Assembly (NCBI RefSeq): GCF_963678635.1
Contig: NC_087065.1
Coordinates: forward strand, 41,787,430-41,851,429
From: Symsagittifera roscoffensis
Taxonomy: Eukaryota > Xenacoelomorpha > Acoela > Convolutidae
Length of the DNA stretch: 64,000 nt
Direction: 5' to 3'
Positions within the stretch are counted from its first letter, which is position 1. Every line of letters begins with the position of its first letter. Below the pieces are notes generated by a model that saw nothing but the letters and a program-made list of their open reading frames with translations, did no database searches and was not told the DNA's origin. The position numbers and the translations under genes were made by a program. Shown piece by piece: positions 43,422-54,756 of the stretch.

Positions 43422-44787
43422 TGTAACATTCGCCCGGAAGGACATATCGACGGAAAACAAAGCTAAGCTATAAAACGACTGACCAGCGTCTAAACAAAGC
43501 TCTACATGCTTTTCACCGTCTCTACCAAAGCCAGTTCTTTCGGTGGTTTTTCTAACATCGGGTCGACAAAAAAACGTTACTACTTTCGGCTTCGGTCAAA
43601 ACACTCAAATTAACTTAATTATATGCAAGAATAGTGAGCTCATGGCTGGGTCTCAGTATCCCCAGACCACGAGGTCACACCTAAAAACAGGGCTACTACT
43701 ATTTACTATATTACTATTGTTTTTGTTCAGTAGATAAAATCATCATCTCCATCGAAGATGGATCAACCCTTTCTCTCAACTCCTAGCTTCTCATTATCAG
43801 AAAATGAATCTAGATGTAAATTAAATTCAATTCAGGGCATGACCAGGAAGCTAAAAGTTCGTGTAAAACAGTTTAAGTTCAAGTCTCGAGACTCCTCCGG
43901 ATTCCTGAATCCGGGAAAATAACACTCTTATTTCCTTTCCGGAAGGCTGGACTCACTGTTCCAACACCCTTCATCGTTGGCGTGAATGGCTCTGTGACGA
44001 TTGTAGCGACACAATCGTTACAACTCGGAGCGGTCTCAGATAATTTCCTGTTGTATTTTTCTATTTCTCGTCGTTGTTTCTAACGCAACTATCGTTGTTG
44101 TTGTTTTCTGTCTGATTTTCTTCTAAAAATGGCCGTTTCGTCGTTTCTCGGAAATGAGACGTCACAAATCGATCTTTTAAAGTTTAAAAATTCCAGTCTC
44201 TCCTGACCTTCACGATTCGTCTAATCGTCTAAATAACATTGCTAGTCTTCTATAACTGTCAACTCTCAAGGTCAGCGGCTACCAATTTGAAATTGCACTT
44301 TCGTCCATTCTGGTCGAATGTCCCATACTCCCCGGACAGTCCGGTCAATGTTCCCATTGAATCTCGTACTCTTCATAAGAATGGTACAGTGCCATCGAAC
44401 AGAATTTACAAAATGCACGAAATCACTTTTATCCATATCGACTCACCGCAGAACATAAATGGCATCGTACTACACTACTATAGCCTTCCAAATTCTTTCA
44501 GTAATCTGCACTTTAGAGGATATGATTTAAGATAAAACATTTTTTCTTATTTCCAATGTCAATGCTCTGATATAAAATTTTTTCTCCTAGGTTTAAAAAG
44601 TGTAGGAACGCAGGACAGTCCTGCCAACCCACAAGCTAAAATTTTCCTACTATGCTTCTTCCCTTCGGAAATTTAGTTGTTAGTGGTCCTGAATATTAAA
44701 ACTAAGGAATTCTGTGGTTAGAAAGAACAATGAAAAAATCTCCCTCTTCAAGAGGTTACCCAAGCCTTTCATGTCACCACAAAAGAA
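43422..44787 (-). repeat. Terminal-repeat-like block R1' (LTR-like)
   Basis: 43,961-44,787 matches 312-1138. 43,424-44,540 also aligns along its length, at lower identity, with 54,757-55,830 and 56,756-57,810. A TG...CA unit can be drawn from TGTAACATTCG (43,422) to TACTACA (44,474), and the corresponding ends in the other two copies are TGCAACATTCG and TACTACA. A longer version ending at CACCACA (44,781) is also possible. A GGCGCTCC-type sequence (43,400-43,410 region) lies just outside and could be a weak primer-binding site for the leader to the left. It ends abruptly where the copia fragment begins. Confidence 0.5.
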
Positions 44788-45478
44788 TTGTCACTTCTTG
44801 TTGTGTCTCTGAACGACCTCACGAGGTCCCGAGGCATGGCTGTAGATCGTTCTGAGATTCGGCGCCATGATTGTTTTAGCTCGATTAGTTGTTTCTGGTT
44901 CCAAAGTGTTGAGATCTGGGTCATTTTTTGACGCTACCAGTTCATTTGCCGCGCCAACTGTGTTGTGAGGCCGAATCTCGGAAAAATCATCAATAGCAAC
45001 ATTTTCTAATTGAACATCTGGTCGCGCGATTCCAGACGTGGTGTTACTGTCACTCTTCAGGATACCTGACGCAACTTTGCGTATACGAGCCTGGTGTACT
45101 CTAACAACATTTCCACCGTGTTTCACTAAGTATGTTGTTCCGTCACGCCCAATATCATTGCCCGGACCTCTCCAGACTTTTGTATCGCGTTGATAGAAAA
45201 CCTTTTCTCCTGGCTCAATTCTCCCATTAACGGATCTGACATTATGTCTAAGCGCTCTGCGGATTCGCTCGGACGACTCAGCCTGAAGAAAAGCCTGTCG
45301 GGCTTTGTAAAGTCCCTGCAAATGTGTCTGAACTATTTCTGACGAAGTAGTATTCTCCAAAGTTTATTGTTCAGAACATTTAGAAGGTTCGGTAAGCGTC
45401 CAAAAACGAGCTGATGGGGAGTGAAACCAGAGAAAATAGCTAAACAGTTCTTTGCAAAAACAGTTTGTTGAAGGCACG
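44788..45478 (-). pseudogene. Copia-like integrase C-terminus, second copy
   Basis: ORF 45360-44791 and upstream bases to 45,478 match 48,177-48,818 at about 90%. The core reads EKVFYQRDTKVWRGPGNDIG...VRVHQARIRK, a signature of copia-type integrase C-termini where a chromatin- or DNA-binding tail follows the catalytic core. It is isolated from any core, so it is a duplicated or separately inserted fragment. Some of the tail (AANELVASKN) is longer than in the other copy. Confidence 0.75.
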
Positions 45479-46379
45479 GTTATTATGAAATGATTTATAA
45501 AGTAAAGTGATTTCCAAACTCTCTTCCGGGTTAACAACCGTTTTTTAGAAATTTTGAGCGTTTTTTTTAGCGTTTTTTTAGAGTTTTTTTTTCTTCGATT
45601 TTTCTAAAAATTACAAAAATCTGAGATGAAAAATTCAATTGTAAGAACCGGTTGCAATCTTTGTTCCTACAGAAACGCGACTCCTTAAGTTTTGTTACCC
45701 TTGCGACAGCAAGGGTTATGCAATTGGGACCTGGACTTTTTTCCCGTAAACAACTGTCCACTACACTCAATGAACTGGTACCTTGGTTCATAGAGAATTC
45801 AAAATTTGTTGTGTCTGTTAGCCTGGTGGTAAAAAGTACGCTTAGCCTGGTGGTAACAAGTACGCCTGGGATGATAGAGGTTGAGGGTTCGAATCTGACC
45901 AGGACAGTTTTGAACAGTAATTAATCCGATTCAAAAACAATTTCGGTCCATCATTTGTCTGCTTATGTTTTGTCGCCTTAGTTGACACATCTAAGAATCG
46001 TTTATGTTAGCTGTAAACAATTTTAACTGCAGCTTTTCAAAAATCTGGCTGAATTGAAACTTGTTTTTTACATTGCATGTAATTTAAGCAGCTCGATTTG
46101 TTTAAAATTCCCTTCAATTTTACTGTCTTTTTTATCGACTTAACAAATTTCGGCCCAATTAAAGTCTAAAAACTACTGATTGCTAATACATCTATTAGAT
46201 AAGCCCCGCTGAAATAGAGTATACATTATACAAAATACCACCTACACATTACAATCACTTGACAATTAAATACACACTAACCTTCCCCCACTTCTGACAG
46301 GTGTGATAGCAAACTTGAATAGATCGTCAAAATAGCAGTGTAATAAAATTTCTCATTTAAATCATGTCCAGCGTGAGTG
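45479..46379. other. Gap in copia region, nothing recognised
   Basis: AT-rich sequence between the duplicated integrase fragment and RNase H of the copia element. A 21-bp tandem duplication (AGCCTGGTGGTAA, at about 45,818 and 45,843) is present. A copia LTR may be hidden here, but I found no matching partner. Confidence 0.35.
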
Positions 46380-47062
46380 AGATATTATTGTGGCTGTATT
46401 AAGAGCAAGTCTCCCCTTTTCTTCTTCACAAAATTAAGAAATGATGTTGGAAAGACTGCTTTTTCTCAAGACGTCTTAAGCAATATGGTAATAAAATGAG
46501 CAATATCCACACTGAGACGTTTCTCATTAGTCTATTTTGTGGATAATATTGCTTCTACAAGCTATTCGTTGTCCGTTAACATTAAAATAGGAACATCGGT
46601 TTTACCGATTTCTGTAACGGTGTTTTGAAATAAAATACAGCTGTCTAATCCCTCGATGCAAGCCAATGTCTCTGCGGACAGTGTGCTTCGAGCAATTCTT
46701 TGGAGTTTGCAGCTCTTCCACGACAAAAGAGATGCTTTTTTTGTTTTGATATTTGTCAAAAACACTAAAAAAATACCTTGCGTTGATCCGCCGGAATTAT
46801 TACTGAACGAGACATCTGTAAAACAAACGAGTCTCCATAAGTGGGACCCTCCGAGGTCAGGAAATAACAAGGGTTTTTTGGTCTCAAATTGTAGCCTGCG
46901 ATTGAGTTTATTAATCAACAGGAGGTTGTTCACAGTGAACTGCGAAATACTACCAACAGCATGTGCAACAAAGAACGCGAGATCTGGACGAGATTGAATT
47001 AGAGGCCTAAGAAGCTTGCCTAAATCAGATCTTGCATCAGATCTCTCGCGATCAGTAATCAT
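46380..47062 (-). pseudogene. Copia-like RT end and RNase H
   Basis: ORF 47062-46562 plus readable sequence past a TAG at 46,562. Shows SRPDLAFFVAHAVGSISQF (end of RT in copia pol), CFTDVSFSNNSGGSTQG (RNase H first Asp), SWKSCKLQRIARSTLSAETLA (Glu) and LTDNE (Asp), then a LVEAILST-like continuation. These are the conserved copia RNase H blocks. The RT palm (between 47,062 and 47,492) is missing or unreadable. Confidence 0.82.
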
Positions 47063-47491
47063 AGATCGTTTGGCATTAAGTCTTGATTGTGCAACGGGAA
47101 TACTATCAATGTTCTTGCAATAAGTCGACCGATCGATGCAGAGGCTGAAAAGCCCCTAGCTACCTTCAAACCAAGATATGAATGGGGCAGTGGTTTTCTG
47201 CTTCCAATATCAAGCTCTTCCGGGATTTTGACAACAATTTAGCTGAAAAACTCAGCAGACCCGGTCATCCAAAATCGTCTACATGCAGACATATGACTCC
47301 GTTAATTTCTTTTTCATCTCAGTAGAAGAGTCCGAGGTCAAACTTAGGTCGCTTGCCATCTAAAGCAATTAGTTCTTTACAGACACCTTCATAACAGTAT
47401 CACGACGCGTCTGACATTTTGTAGACACATTTTTTTCAATTTGAACAGCATGTTAGTGCAAATTGGGTGTTCTTTTGGCGGCTTCACCTAA

Positions 47492-48155
47492 TCATCTCTC
47501 TTCCGCTGCAGAACTTGAAGAAAAGCTGTTTTCGCGTCCATAGCCTGACAATCTGTCCAATTTTCTCTTGGCGCAAAAACTGACAAAATGAGTCGAAGTG
47601 TTTCTCTTCCTCAAGTTGGTGAATCTTTTATCAGAAAATCTTTCAACGGATCCATGTGACTTTTCACGACTAAACGAGCCTTTTTTGTTCGACGCTTTTT
47701 GTTGTTTAAGTCCATCTGGTGGCAAGTCGTTGCTGTCCGGCATCTCGTACCTCTTCAAATACTGCATTATCACTCCAGAACTGTATTTCAATTTTCTTAG
47801 CCTACTCAAACGACAATTCTGAGGCTTCATCCATTTCTTTGATAGAAACTAGTGCAACCTTTTCGCGTTTTCTTGGAGCATGGTCTATTGTTTCTCAGTG
47901 ATCTACTTGCGTCTGAAAATCCAACGCCTCTTTCAGTCCTGCAAACAAATCCGGAGCCGTATATTCCACATTTAACCAATTTCGATGAACTCCGCTGGCT
48001 TTCCCAGCTCTGCTTATGACGACCGCCTCATGAGGACAGTCATTTCCAGTCATGTGAATTCTAACTTTGCTTCTTATTGGTGGGAGGGCAACAACAGGCA
48101 CCGAGTTCCCAGTCTGCACTTGACCTGGAGCGACTTCTAAGGATGTAGACAACAT
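47492..48155 (-). pseudogene. Copia-like spacer and RT N-terminus
   Basis: ORFs 48155-47895 and 47830-47492. The first has VVISRAGKASGVHRNWLNVEY, a conserved block lying between integrase and RT in many animal copia elements. The second is basic and starts the RT region but loses recognisable motifs. Confidence 0.6.
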
Positions 48156-48176
48156 CGAATCAGTGTTAGCAGAAAC

Positions 48177-49324
48177 GTCACTTCATGTTGTGTCTCTGAT
48201 GGACCTCATGAGGTCCCGAGGCATGGCTGTAGATCGCCATGATTGTGATAGCTCGAATTAGTTGTTTCTGGTTCCAAAGTGTCGAGATGTGGGTCAATTT
48301 CTGAGTTGTGAGGCCGAATCTCGGAAAAATCATCAAGAGCAACATTTTCTAATTGAACATCTGTTCGCGCGATTCCAGACCTGGTGCTACTGTCACTCTT
48401 CAGGATACCTGACGTAACTTTGCGTATACGAGCCTGGTGTACTCCAACAATATTTCCACCGTGTTTCACTAAGTATGTTGTTCCGTCACTTCCAATAACA
48501 TTGCCCGGCCCTCTCCAGACTTTTGTATCGCGTTGATAGAAAACCTTTTCTCCTGGCTCAATTCTCCCATTAAGGGATCTGACATTATGTCTAAGCGCTC
48601 TGCGGATTCGCTCGGACAACTCAGCCTGAAGAAAAGCCTGTCGGGATTTGTGAAGACCCTACAAATGTGTCTGAACTTTTTCCGACGAAGTGGTATTCTC
48701 CAAAGTTTATTGTCCAGAATATTTTCGGAAGGTTCGGTAAGCGTCCAAAAACGAGCTGATGGGGACTGAAACCAGAGAAAATAGCTAAACCGTTCTTTGC
48801 AAAAACAGCTTGCTGAAGGCACATTTCGTCATTATCTCAAACGTCATGGCGGACTTTCAGGAAAGTTTCTGTCAACACCTCGTAGCGTTCCACCTATCCA
48901 TAAGACCATGGAGAATAAGCTGCCGTGCATAGAACCTCAATATCTAGATTCTCTGCATTCGTTCTAAATTCTGCTGCATCAAATTCACCACCGTTGTCAG
49001 TAAGAATTTTCTTCGGTCTGCCGAATGCGAAACACCACACTTCATTAAGAGCTTCCACTATAATCTTAACTCGTTTATTTTTCAGAATTTTGCCTGAGAG
49101 AACCTTGCGAACAGGTCAATGAAATGAATGTTTTAAATGGAATCTCCACACTCTCTCAATCTATGCAAGTCAACTGCAATGACATCCTTGAAACCGGTTG
49201 ACAGAGGTAGAGTCACAACTGCTTTAGCAAACGCACGTCCATACTGTGCACAAACCCCACAAGTCTCGCAAATCTCTCTAATTTTGTCAAAAGTTGAACC
49301 AAACGCTTCGCAGTGCAGTGCCAA
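48177..49324 (-). pseudogene. Copia-like integrase
   Basis: 49324-49133 has the zinc-binding end (ICETCGVCAQYGRAF) and the first Asp block (DVIAVDLHRLRE). Broken sequence around 49,000-48,880 reads ILTDNGGEFDAAEF (second Asp) and SPWSYG, stop, VERY (catalytic Glu). 48822-48469 and 48619-48206 give the C-terminal tail with VWRGPGNVIGSDG. Several stops and shifts; the order is correct for copia (integrase before RT), opposite to Ty3. Confidence 0.82.
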
Positions 49325-49449
49325 AACTGTTGGTGTAACTTAACAAGCGTTTTAGGGTCAAAATCTTAGGCAGAAACAAAAGCGAAACACTCAGAATTTG
49401 GTAAAAGGGTAACAGTTATATGTCCAGTTGATGATCTGTGGAAAGGAGT

Positions 49450-49760
49450 TCAAAAACCTCTCTTAGCACTTGTATGGCCTTTATCACTTTTTAACAACGG
49501 CAAATTCCCAGGTATAAAATCAACATCATGAAAACACTTGAGAGCCCCAAGTTTGAGGGGTATATTAACAAATTTTGACGCTACAACTCGTTCTCCGCCT
49601 CCAAACACAATTGTTGTCCGTGAGTTATTGAAGTTGACGCATTTTCTGTCCAGAGCAGTCAACTTTTGCAAAAAAATTACTCAGCCACTTCTCGCTCGCT
49701 GCAGTTATGGTGCAAGCACTGTCTAGAATGCCTTTACAAAAACATTCTTGTAAAATTCCA
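49450..49760 (-). pseudogene. Copia-like protease
   Basis: The active-site segment reads ILDSACTITAASEKWL at about 49,735-49,690 (D-S-A in place of D-T/S-G), followed by ORF 49671-49450 with TIVFGGGERV and IPGNLPLLKSD, blocks typical of copia protease C-termini. Confidence 0.72.
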
Positions 49761-49769
49761 TCTAAAATG

Positions 49770-50497
49770 CTCGCGAAGATCAAACAACAAGGTTTTTCAG
49801 CAATCTGCTCATCAGAAAGTTTATCTGTCGGATTACTGGTTTTGTCGGGACAGTTACGTGCCCAAGGGTTCCTGGAACCACAAACAGCTCAAGGAGATAT
49901 TTTGGCGCTCCTATCAATTGGATTTTTGCCCTGTGATATGTCTTTTCGATTCGGGTAAAGTTTCGACGTGTCAGAACGGAATCTTGCACGGAATTTGCCC
50001 CTTGCACCGTTCCGATAAAACGCAGGTTCCTCATTTTCTTCAACTCGTTTACTTTCAGATTTACCCAGAAACACTGGTTCGTTCTTCAACTCTGGACCTT
50101 TGCTAAAAATTTTATTGGGTATTGTGGACTTCATGATACGCCTTAGCGTGGACTTCATTTTATCGAAGTCAAAATCAGTCGTTTCTGACAAAACAATATT
50201 ACGTTGATTGTCACCTAAAATGCAACAATGTAGTAGTTGACACGCTAAAACAGGATCAAGAAATGTCATCTTCTGAGCGTTGACTTTGGAATATCGGCTT
50301 ACAAAATCCAAAATGAAAGGACAAACAGAAGAGATTTTTGCCAAAAAGTAAAATTCAAACGTTTTCGCAACTATGTGCATCGTCAAGAAATTTACAATAA
50401 AGCAATCCCCGAGTCGAGATTTTTCTTCTAATTTGAAGCAAGATTTGAGCGGTTTGAGCGGTTTTTTTAGACAATTACGCTCAAAATCTTGCTTCAA
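49770..50497 (-). pseudogene. Copia-like gag with decayed zinc knuckle
   Basis: ORF 50497-49889 (202 codons): LACQLLHCCILGDNQRN and DFDFDKMKSTLRRIM are the conserved capsid blocks of animal copia gag. A K/R-rich nucleic-acid-binding stretch follows. Just beyond, at about 49,890-49,850, a CCHC knuckle is broken by a frameshift and its His position is Pro (CGSRNPWARNC). Start at 50497 is uncertain because the N-terminus borders satellite sequence. Confidence 0.72.
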
Positions 50498-50622
50498 ATT
50501 GAGCGGTTGGAGCGGTTTTTGAACGGTTTATCTAAAAAAACCGCTCAAAAACCGCGCAAGATTTGAACGGTTTTGAGCGGTTTATCTAAAAAAAACCGCT
50601 CAAAAACCGCGCAAGATTTAAT
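50440..50622. repeat. CCGCTCAAA/TTTGAGCGG satellite, left block
   Basis: Repeated short phrases of GAGCGGTTT and its reverse complement AACCGCTC in both orientations, with AAGATTTGAGCGG units and spacers of TCTAAAAAAA. The two orientations can fold on each other. The same phrases return at 51,078-51,300. Confidence 0.85.
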
Positions 50623-50632
50623 AATAAAAAGT

Positions 50633-50705
50633 CGACCACGGTGGGATTCGAACCCGAAATCTTCTGATTCGAAGTCAGACGCCTTATCCGTTAGTCTATG
50701 CGGAC
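50633..50705 (-). tRNA. tRNA-Arg(TCG)-like gene or pseudogene
   Basis: 73 nt on the minus strand with anticodon loop CTTCGAA (anticodon TCG), perfect 5-bp anticodon stem TCTGA/TCAGA, AACGGATAAGGC D-loop and GGTTCGAATCC B box. The acceptor stem (GTCCGCA/CGTGGTC) has mismatches at two positions, the D stem one, and the T stem only three clean pairs. No CCA is encoded. The body resembles animal tRNA-Arg-TCG, but the damaged stems favour a pseudogene or a tRNA-derived repeat. Confidence 0.6.
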
Positions 50706-50847
50706 TTGCTGGAAGCTGAATATTCGCTGTATTTGTTCTACTGAATATGTTCAATGTTTTAGACATACACAACAAATATACTGTCAGGATTTTTATTGTC
50801 AGTCTCTACAAAATAACAAAATAATCGATTATAAGATCGCACGCCAA

Positions 50848-51060
50848 CCCCCCCCCCCCCCCCCCCCACCTCTTACTAGAGTTGATGTCCCCCTCACCTC
50901 TTACTAGAGTTAGATGTACGTTGAGGGGGGGGGGACGTTGAGGGGGGGTACGTTGGGGGGGGGGGGGGGTACGTTGGTGGGGGGTTTGTTGGATGTTGGA
51001 TACGTTGAGGGGGTACGTTGGGGAGGGGGGGGGGAGGTAAGTTGGGGCGGGGGAAGTCTG
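50848..51060. repeat. C20 tract and G-rich repeats
   Basis: A run of 20 C at 50,848-50,867, then on the plus strand many GGGGG-to-G11 runs interleaved with TACGTTG/GTACGTTG (50,921-51,050). This is a low-complexity, potential G-quadruplex region and prone to sequencing and assembly length errors. Confidence 0.9.
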
Positions 51061-51077
51061 GGACCTCGACCCGGGAA

Positions 51078-51305
51078 GACCGCTCAAAAACCGCTCAAAA
51101 ACCGCTCAAATCTTGCTTGAAAAACCGTTCAAAAATCACCGCAAGAAATGAGCGGTTTTTGAGCGGTTTTTTAAGCAAGATTTGAGCGGTTTGAGAGGTT
51201 TTTCCAAAAAAACCGCCCAAACCGCCCAAACCGCTCAAACCGCTCAAATCTTGCTGGAAAACCGCTCAAACCGCTCAAATCTTGAGCGGTTTTTGAGCGG
51301 GATCT
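51078..51305. repeat. CCGCTCAAA satellite, right block
   Basis: Dense array of CCGCTCAAA, CCGCTCAAAAA and the inverse TTTGAGCGG, flanked on both sides by TCGACCCGGG (51,066 and 51,304). The left block of the same satellite is at 50,440-50,622. Confidence 0.87.
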
Positions 51306-51474
51306 CGACCCGGGTCTAAATGACGATGAAACATCAATTTAAAAATGTTATTTGCAATAATTCACATTTGTTTTGGTTCTAAACCATCATGTTAAAAAAT
51401 TAGCCAATCACAGTTGACTTCTAAATTACTATTAAGATTAATATACTTTTACCTCTAAAATTAATTAAACCTTT

Positions 51475-51720
51475 TTAAATTAATTGTTCTGGAAGTTTAG
51501 TATTAGTAGTAGTAGTAGGGTAGGCTTTAGGATTTCTCCGTGGGTTTTGAACCGTCGTTTTATAAGTTCGTAATTTTTCCCGGTGGGTTGCTGCTTCCTT
51601 ATCAGCAAAAAATTCTCCACATACACAAGTTTTTTCTGCAAATTTTCTGTTGAAAAATTTCCAATACGTGTTTGTTAGAGATAATTCCAGGCTCTCATAA
51701 TCTTGATTTTCGAAGTCCAC
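51475..51720 (-). pseudogene. Possible LINE 3' ORF with Cys/His residues
   Basis: 81 codons, downstream of RT in LINE sense. It has C-V-C-G-E-F-F-A-D-K then a spaced H (THREK), which could be a truncated zinc finger, and a W-K-F-F-N-R segment like the tail of some LINE RT ORFs. Probably the frameshifted end of the LINE ORF2. Confidence 0.4.
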
Positions 51721-51870
51721 AATTAGGCTAAAATAGTTGTATAGCGTATTAGAACGTACATAAAAATTTGATTTGACTTTTTCAGTCTTGTTGCATGAAC
51801 AGCAATCTCACCCGGTGTTGCATGTCTCGTTCGTGATGCGTTTTTATAAATGATTGTATTCAAATCAATG

Positions 51871-53667
51871 TCATGTTTTGTTTAGTAGTGAAAATAAGTA
51901 CAATATGTCGTGTAATTCAAAGTACATTGAGAGTGGAAGGAGCTTTAAAAATTTCAGTCTTTCAGTATAACTCATTTTGAAGTTATTTGTAATCCAAGAA
52001 GTCGCTCGTTTTTGTACTCTTTCTAGTTGTCTTAATTCTGTTTTGTTCGAATACCATGTTTGCGATGCATAGCTTATGATTGGTACAATGTACCCACAGT
52101 ATAAGTTTAATTTTGACTTTAATAATGTTTTTTTTCGAGAGATTCCGTTTGATTTTGTAAAAAGCTCCCATTGCTTTTGATATGAGATTTTCAGCATTTA
52201 CTGACCACGAAATGTTGTCACACATTAAAATACCTAAGTCTTTTTGGGTCATTGCGGTATCAAAATTTGTATTAAATAGTGTAACTTCCTTTTTCCCTTT
52301 GAGGTTTAACAGATTACATTTATCTTCGTTTAGCGGCATTTTATTTTCTTCGCACCATTTTTCAACATTTGTCGTATCTTTTTGCAGATGAATTTCTTCA
52401 GTAGAAAAGATCTTCATATCGTCACAATAGTCAAAACAATCGGATTTCTCAATGCTTTTGGGAAAGTTGTTAATGATTATGATAAAAAGTAAAGAGCCAA
52501 GAATTGAGCCCTGTGGTACAGCGCTAGTTACTTCTTTCAGAGTTGATGAACTTTTATTGATTTTCACAAATTTTATTCTATCTGCTAGATAGTCTTGTAT
52601 TATGTCTTGTTTTTGAATGCCTAGACCTATGTTCCGTAGTTTAGTGATGAGGAACTTTATCAAAGGCTTTAGAAAAATCTAGATAAAGAACTGATAGTGT
52701 TTGAACATTTTTGTCATCGTAGAGTTCATATACTTCGCTCAAAAATTGGACCATTTTTAGTACTGCTGACTTTTTTTGCCGGAAGACGTATTGTGCGTTT
52801 TCCATGAAAGGTTAAACTTTGGGGTATATATTATCAAAGATAATTTTTTCGAAGACCTTCGAGATGGAGCATAAAAGGCTAATTGGGCGGTAGCACTCAA
52901 CTGACGCCTTGTTCTTTTCTTTAAAAATTGGGGCCACTTGACGTGTTTTCGAGTAAGTCGGTAAGATCGGCTTGTTAATGAATGTGCGGAAGAGAAGATA
53001 GAGCAATTTTGACAGAGTTTCACAAAGATTTTTTAGGATTATATTACCTATACCATCAAAACCTGATGCTTTATTTGATAATAGATTTTTGAGAATGAAT
53101 TCGATTTTGGTTTCTTCAATGTGTATTTGTGTACAGATTTCCTCTGTAAGAGAACAGTTTGTATTTCGTGCGAGAGGGTTAGGATTTGATTCCTTTTGAT
53201 ATACACTGGTGAAGAAATCGTTAAAAAATGTAGCTTTTTGGGTGTCATCTCTAGTGGATTTTTCCTTGTAAAACATTTTTTGGGGATATTCCCTGGAACT
53301 ACTTATTTTCTTGTAATTTTTGTAAGTCACTGAATCGTCTACTGCTTGTTACTGTTTCTTCATAATTTGCTTGATTTTCAGTCAAAGCTATTTGAAGATT
53401 TTTTTCCAGTTTTTTGTGTTTTAGGATAAGGCTTAAAGTAGGTTTGTTTTGCCGATCAATACGCCGTTTTAAAGTTTGTACTCTTTTTAGCAAGTGAGAC
53501 GTACTTGGTGTCACCCACGGGGGGAGAGTTGATCTGTGTGATGTAACCTTGGGTACATTGTTCTTTATTTTGTGCCATAACCATGCATATCGTAGTCTGT
53601 CTGTAAAATGGCATTTGATAGAGCTGTTCTTCTGTTGATGTCTAAAATACTTCTGACATTTAGGCAT
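51871..53667 (-). pseudogene. Non-LTR (LINE) reverse transcriptase
   Basis: ORFs 53667-53299, 53330-52812, 52663-51983 and 52197-51871, with three frameshifts. Order: a pre-RT stretch (PPWVTPSTSHLLKRVQTLKRR), NKASGFDGIGNIILKN, YRPISLLCSISKVFEKIIF (non-LTR block 1-2), LYLDFSKAFDKVP across about 52,700-52,660 (motif A), SAVPQGSILGSLLF (motif B), FDYCDDMKIF (motif C, YCDD), DLGILMCDNISWS, and a C-terminal LERVQKRATSWI. This places it with CR1/jockey-like LINEs. Copies itself by target-primed reverse transcription. Confidence 0.88.
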
Positions 53668-53949
53668 AAAATTTTTAAATACTTAGCAGTAGGTAGTCAA
53701 TTGCTTTCTTCGACTTTTTCCAATTTCCACTTTCTTCGTCATATTGGTAAAGAACAAGGTCCCTTAGCTTTAGGTTTTTAGCTGATCGCCAGTTTCTATC
53801 CTTGTTCGTCTTTTCATAAGAAATTTGTTCTCAATCAGACATTCACTTAGGCTGAGCTCTTTTGATGCAAAAGTGGTTTTGTCGTAGTTTTTCAATTTTG
53901 CCAGGGACATTAGTATCAGTCGTTTTTGCCATTCATTTTATACATTTAC

Positions 53950-54315
53950 AACTACTGTGCGTGGCCTCTTTCCTTCTTCATATTTTCCTTAACGTTTTAA
54001 ATCTGTGATTTTTGCTTCAACTGATAAGAACGCAAACAGTTTATTCACCTCTTCCAAGTCGTGTTCGTGTCTATCTCTTGAATTTTTTGAGTCCAGTTCA
54101 AGCAGTCCTCTTACCCGGATTCCGTTATAGTTTGATTCTGGTTTGCTTAAGGCATGTTGCTTTGGCTCATTTCTGTTTTGTGGTTTTTTTGTTTGTTTCA
54201 TCTATCTTTTAATTAAGTGAATCTATCTCTTGTTTAAATGTAGAGAGTTGTTCGCCGATTTCATTTAGTTTTGTTTCGGCAATGGATGGACTTCATTTAG
54301 TTTTGTTTCGGCAAT
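53950..54315 (-). pseudogene. LINE ORF1 remnant
   Basis: ORF 54201-53989 has NGIRVRGLLELDSKNSRDRHEHDLEEV then LSVEAKITDLKR, resembling the RNA-binding ORF1 of CR1-like LINEs. Upstream, 54,270-54,202 reads as a coiled coil (KLNEIGEQLSTF). A 27-bp phrase (CTTCATTTAGTTTTG...) is duplicated at about 54,263 and 54,290, next to the junction with the 2-kb duplicated block. Little more than 280 bp separates it from the pre-RT region, too short for an endonuclease. Confidence 0.6.
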
Positions 54316-54480
54316 TGTTGAGGAAAAAGTCGTTTTATCGCGTCGATGATGAGAGGTTTCGTCTTCCGTAATTTTTCAAAAATGTGAGGGTTACCGTCTC
54401 AACAAATGCATATGATCGCAGCTATTTGATGCTGAAATTTCGTGATGATTTCAGTTAACTGCTCCGTGGAACACTTCGTA

Positions 54481-54756
54481 TTAAAGTTTTTGGGGATGCT
54501 TTGTGGTACTTTTGTTTATCACGTCGTGCCAGAGAATGATTTCTCTGGATTTTATGGAACCGTTTCTAAGTAACCACTGCAATTTCTTGAATTTACTCAC
54601 GTTGTTTGGGTTGAGGCTTAGTCCCGATTTTGCAATAGTGAATCTTCGATACTTTACCCTTCGATCGTATGGTAGGTAGTCAAGGGTCTTTCTGAGGGAG
54701 CTTGCTCCAACTACAATCATGTGATCCACCAACTTCTGTCCACCCACTTGCAACAT
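54481..54756 (-). pseudogene. VGASSLR ORF, truncated copy
   Basis: 91 codons (MLQVGGQKLV...) differing from 56755-56480 by one residue (Q/H). It continues, after a one-base shift at KHPQKL, to about 54,316 where LINE sequence replaces the rest. See the fuller copy at 56,090-56,755. Confidence 0.5.

Noticed and set aside
50806-51120. Proline- or glycine-rich ORFs over the C/G tracts
   Set aside because: They translate homopolymers and simple repeats; no independent support.
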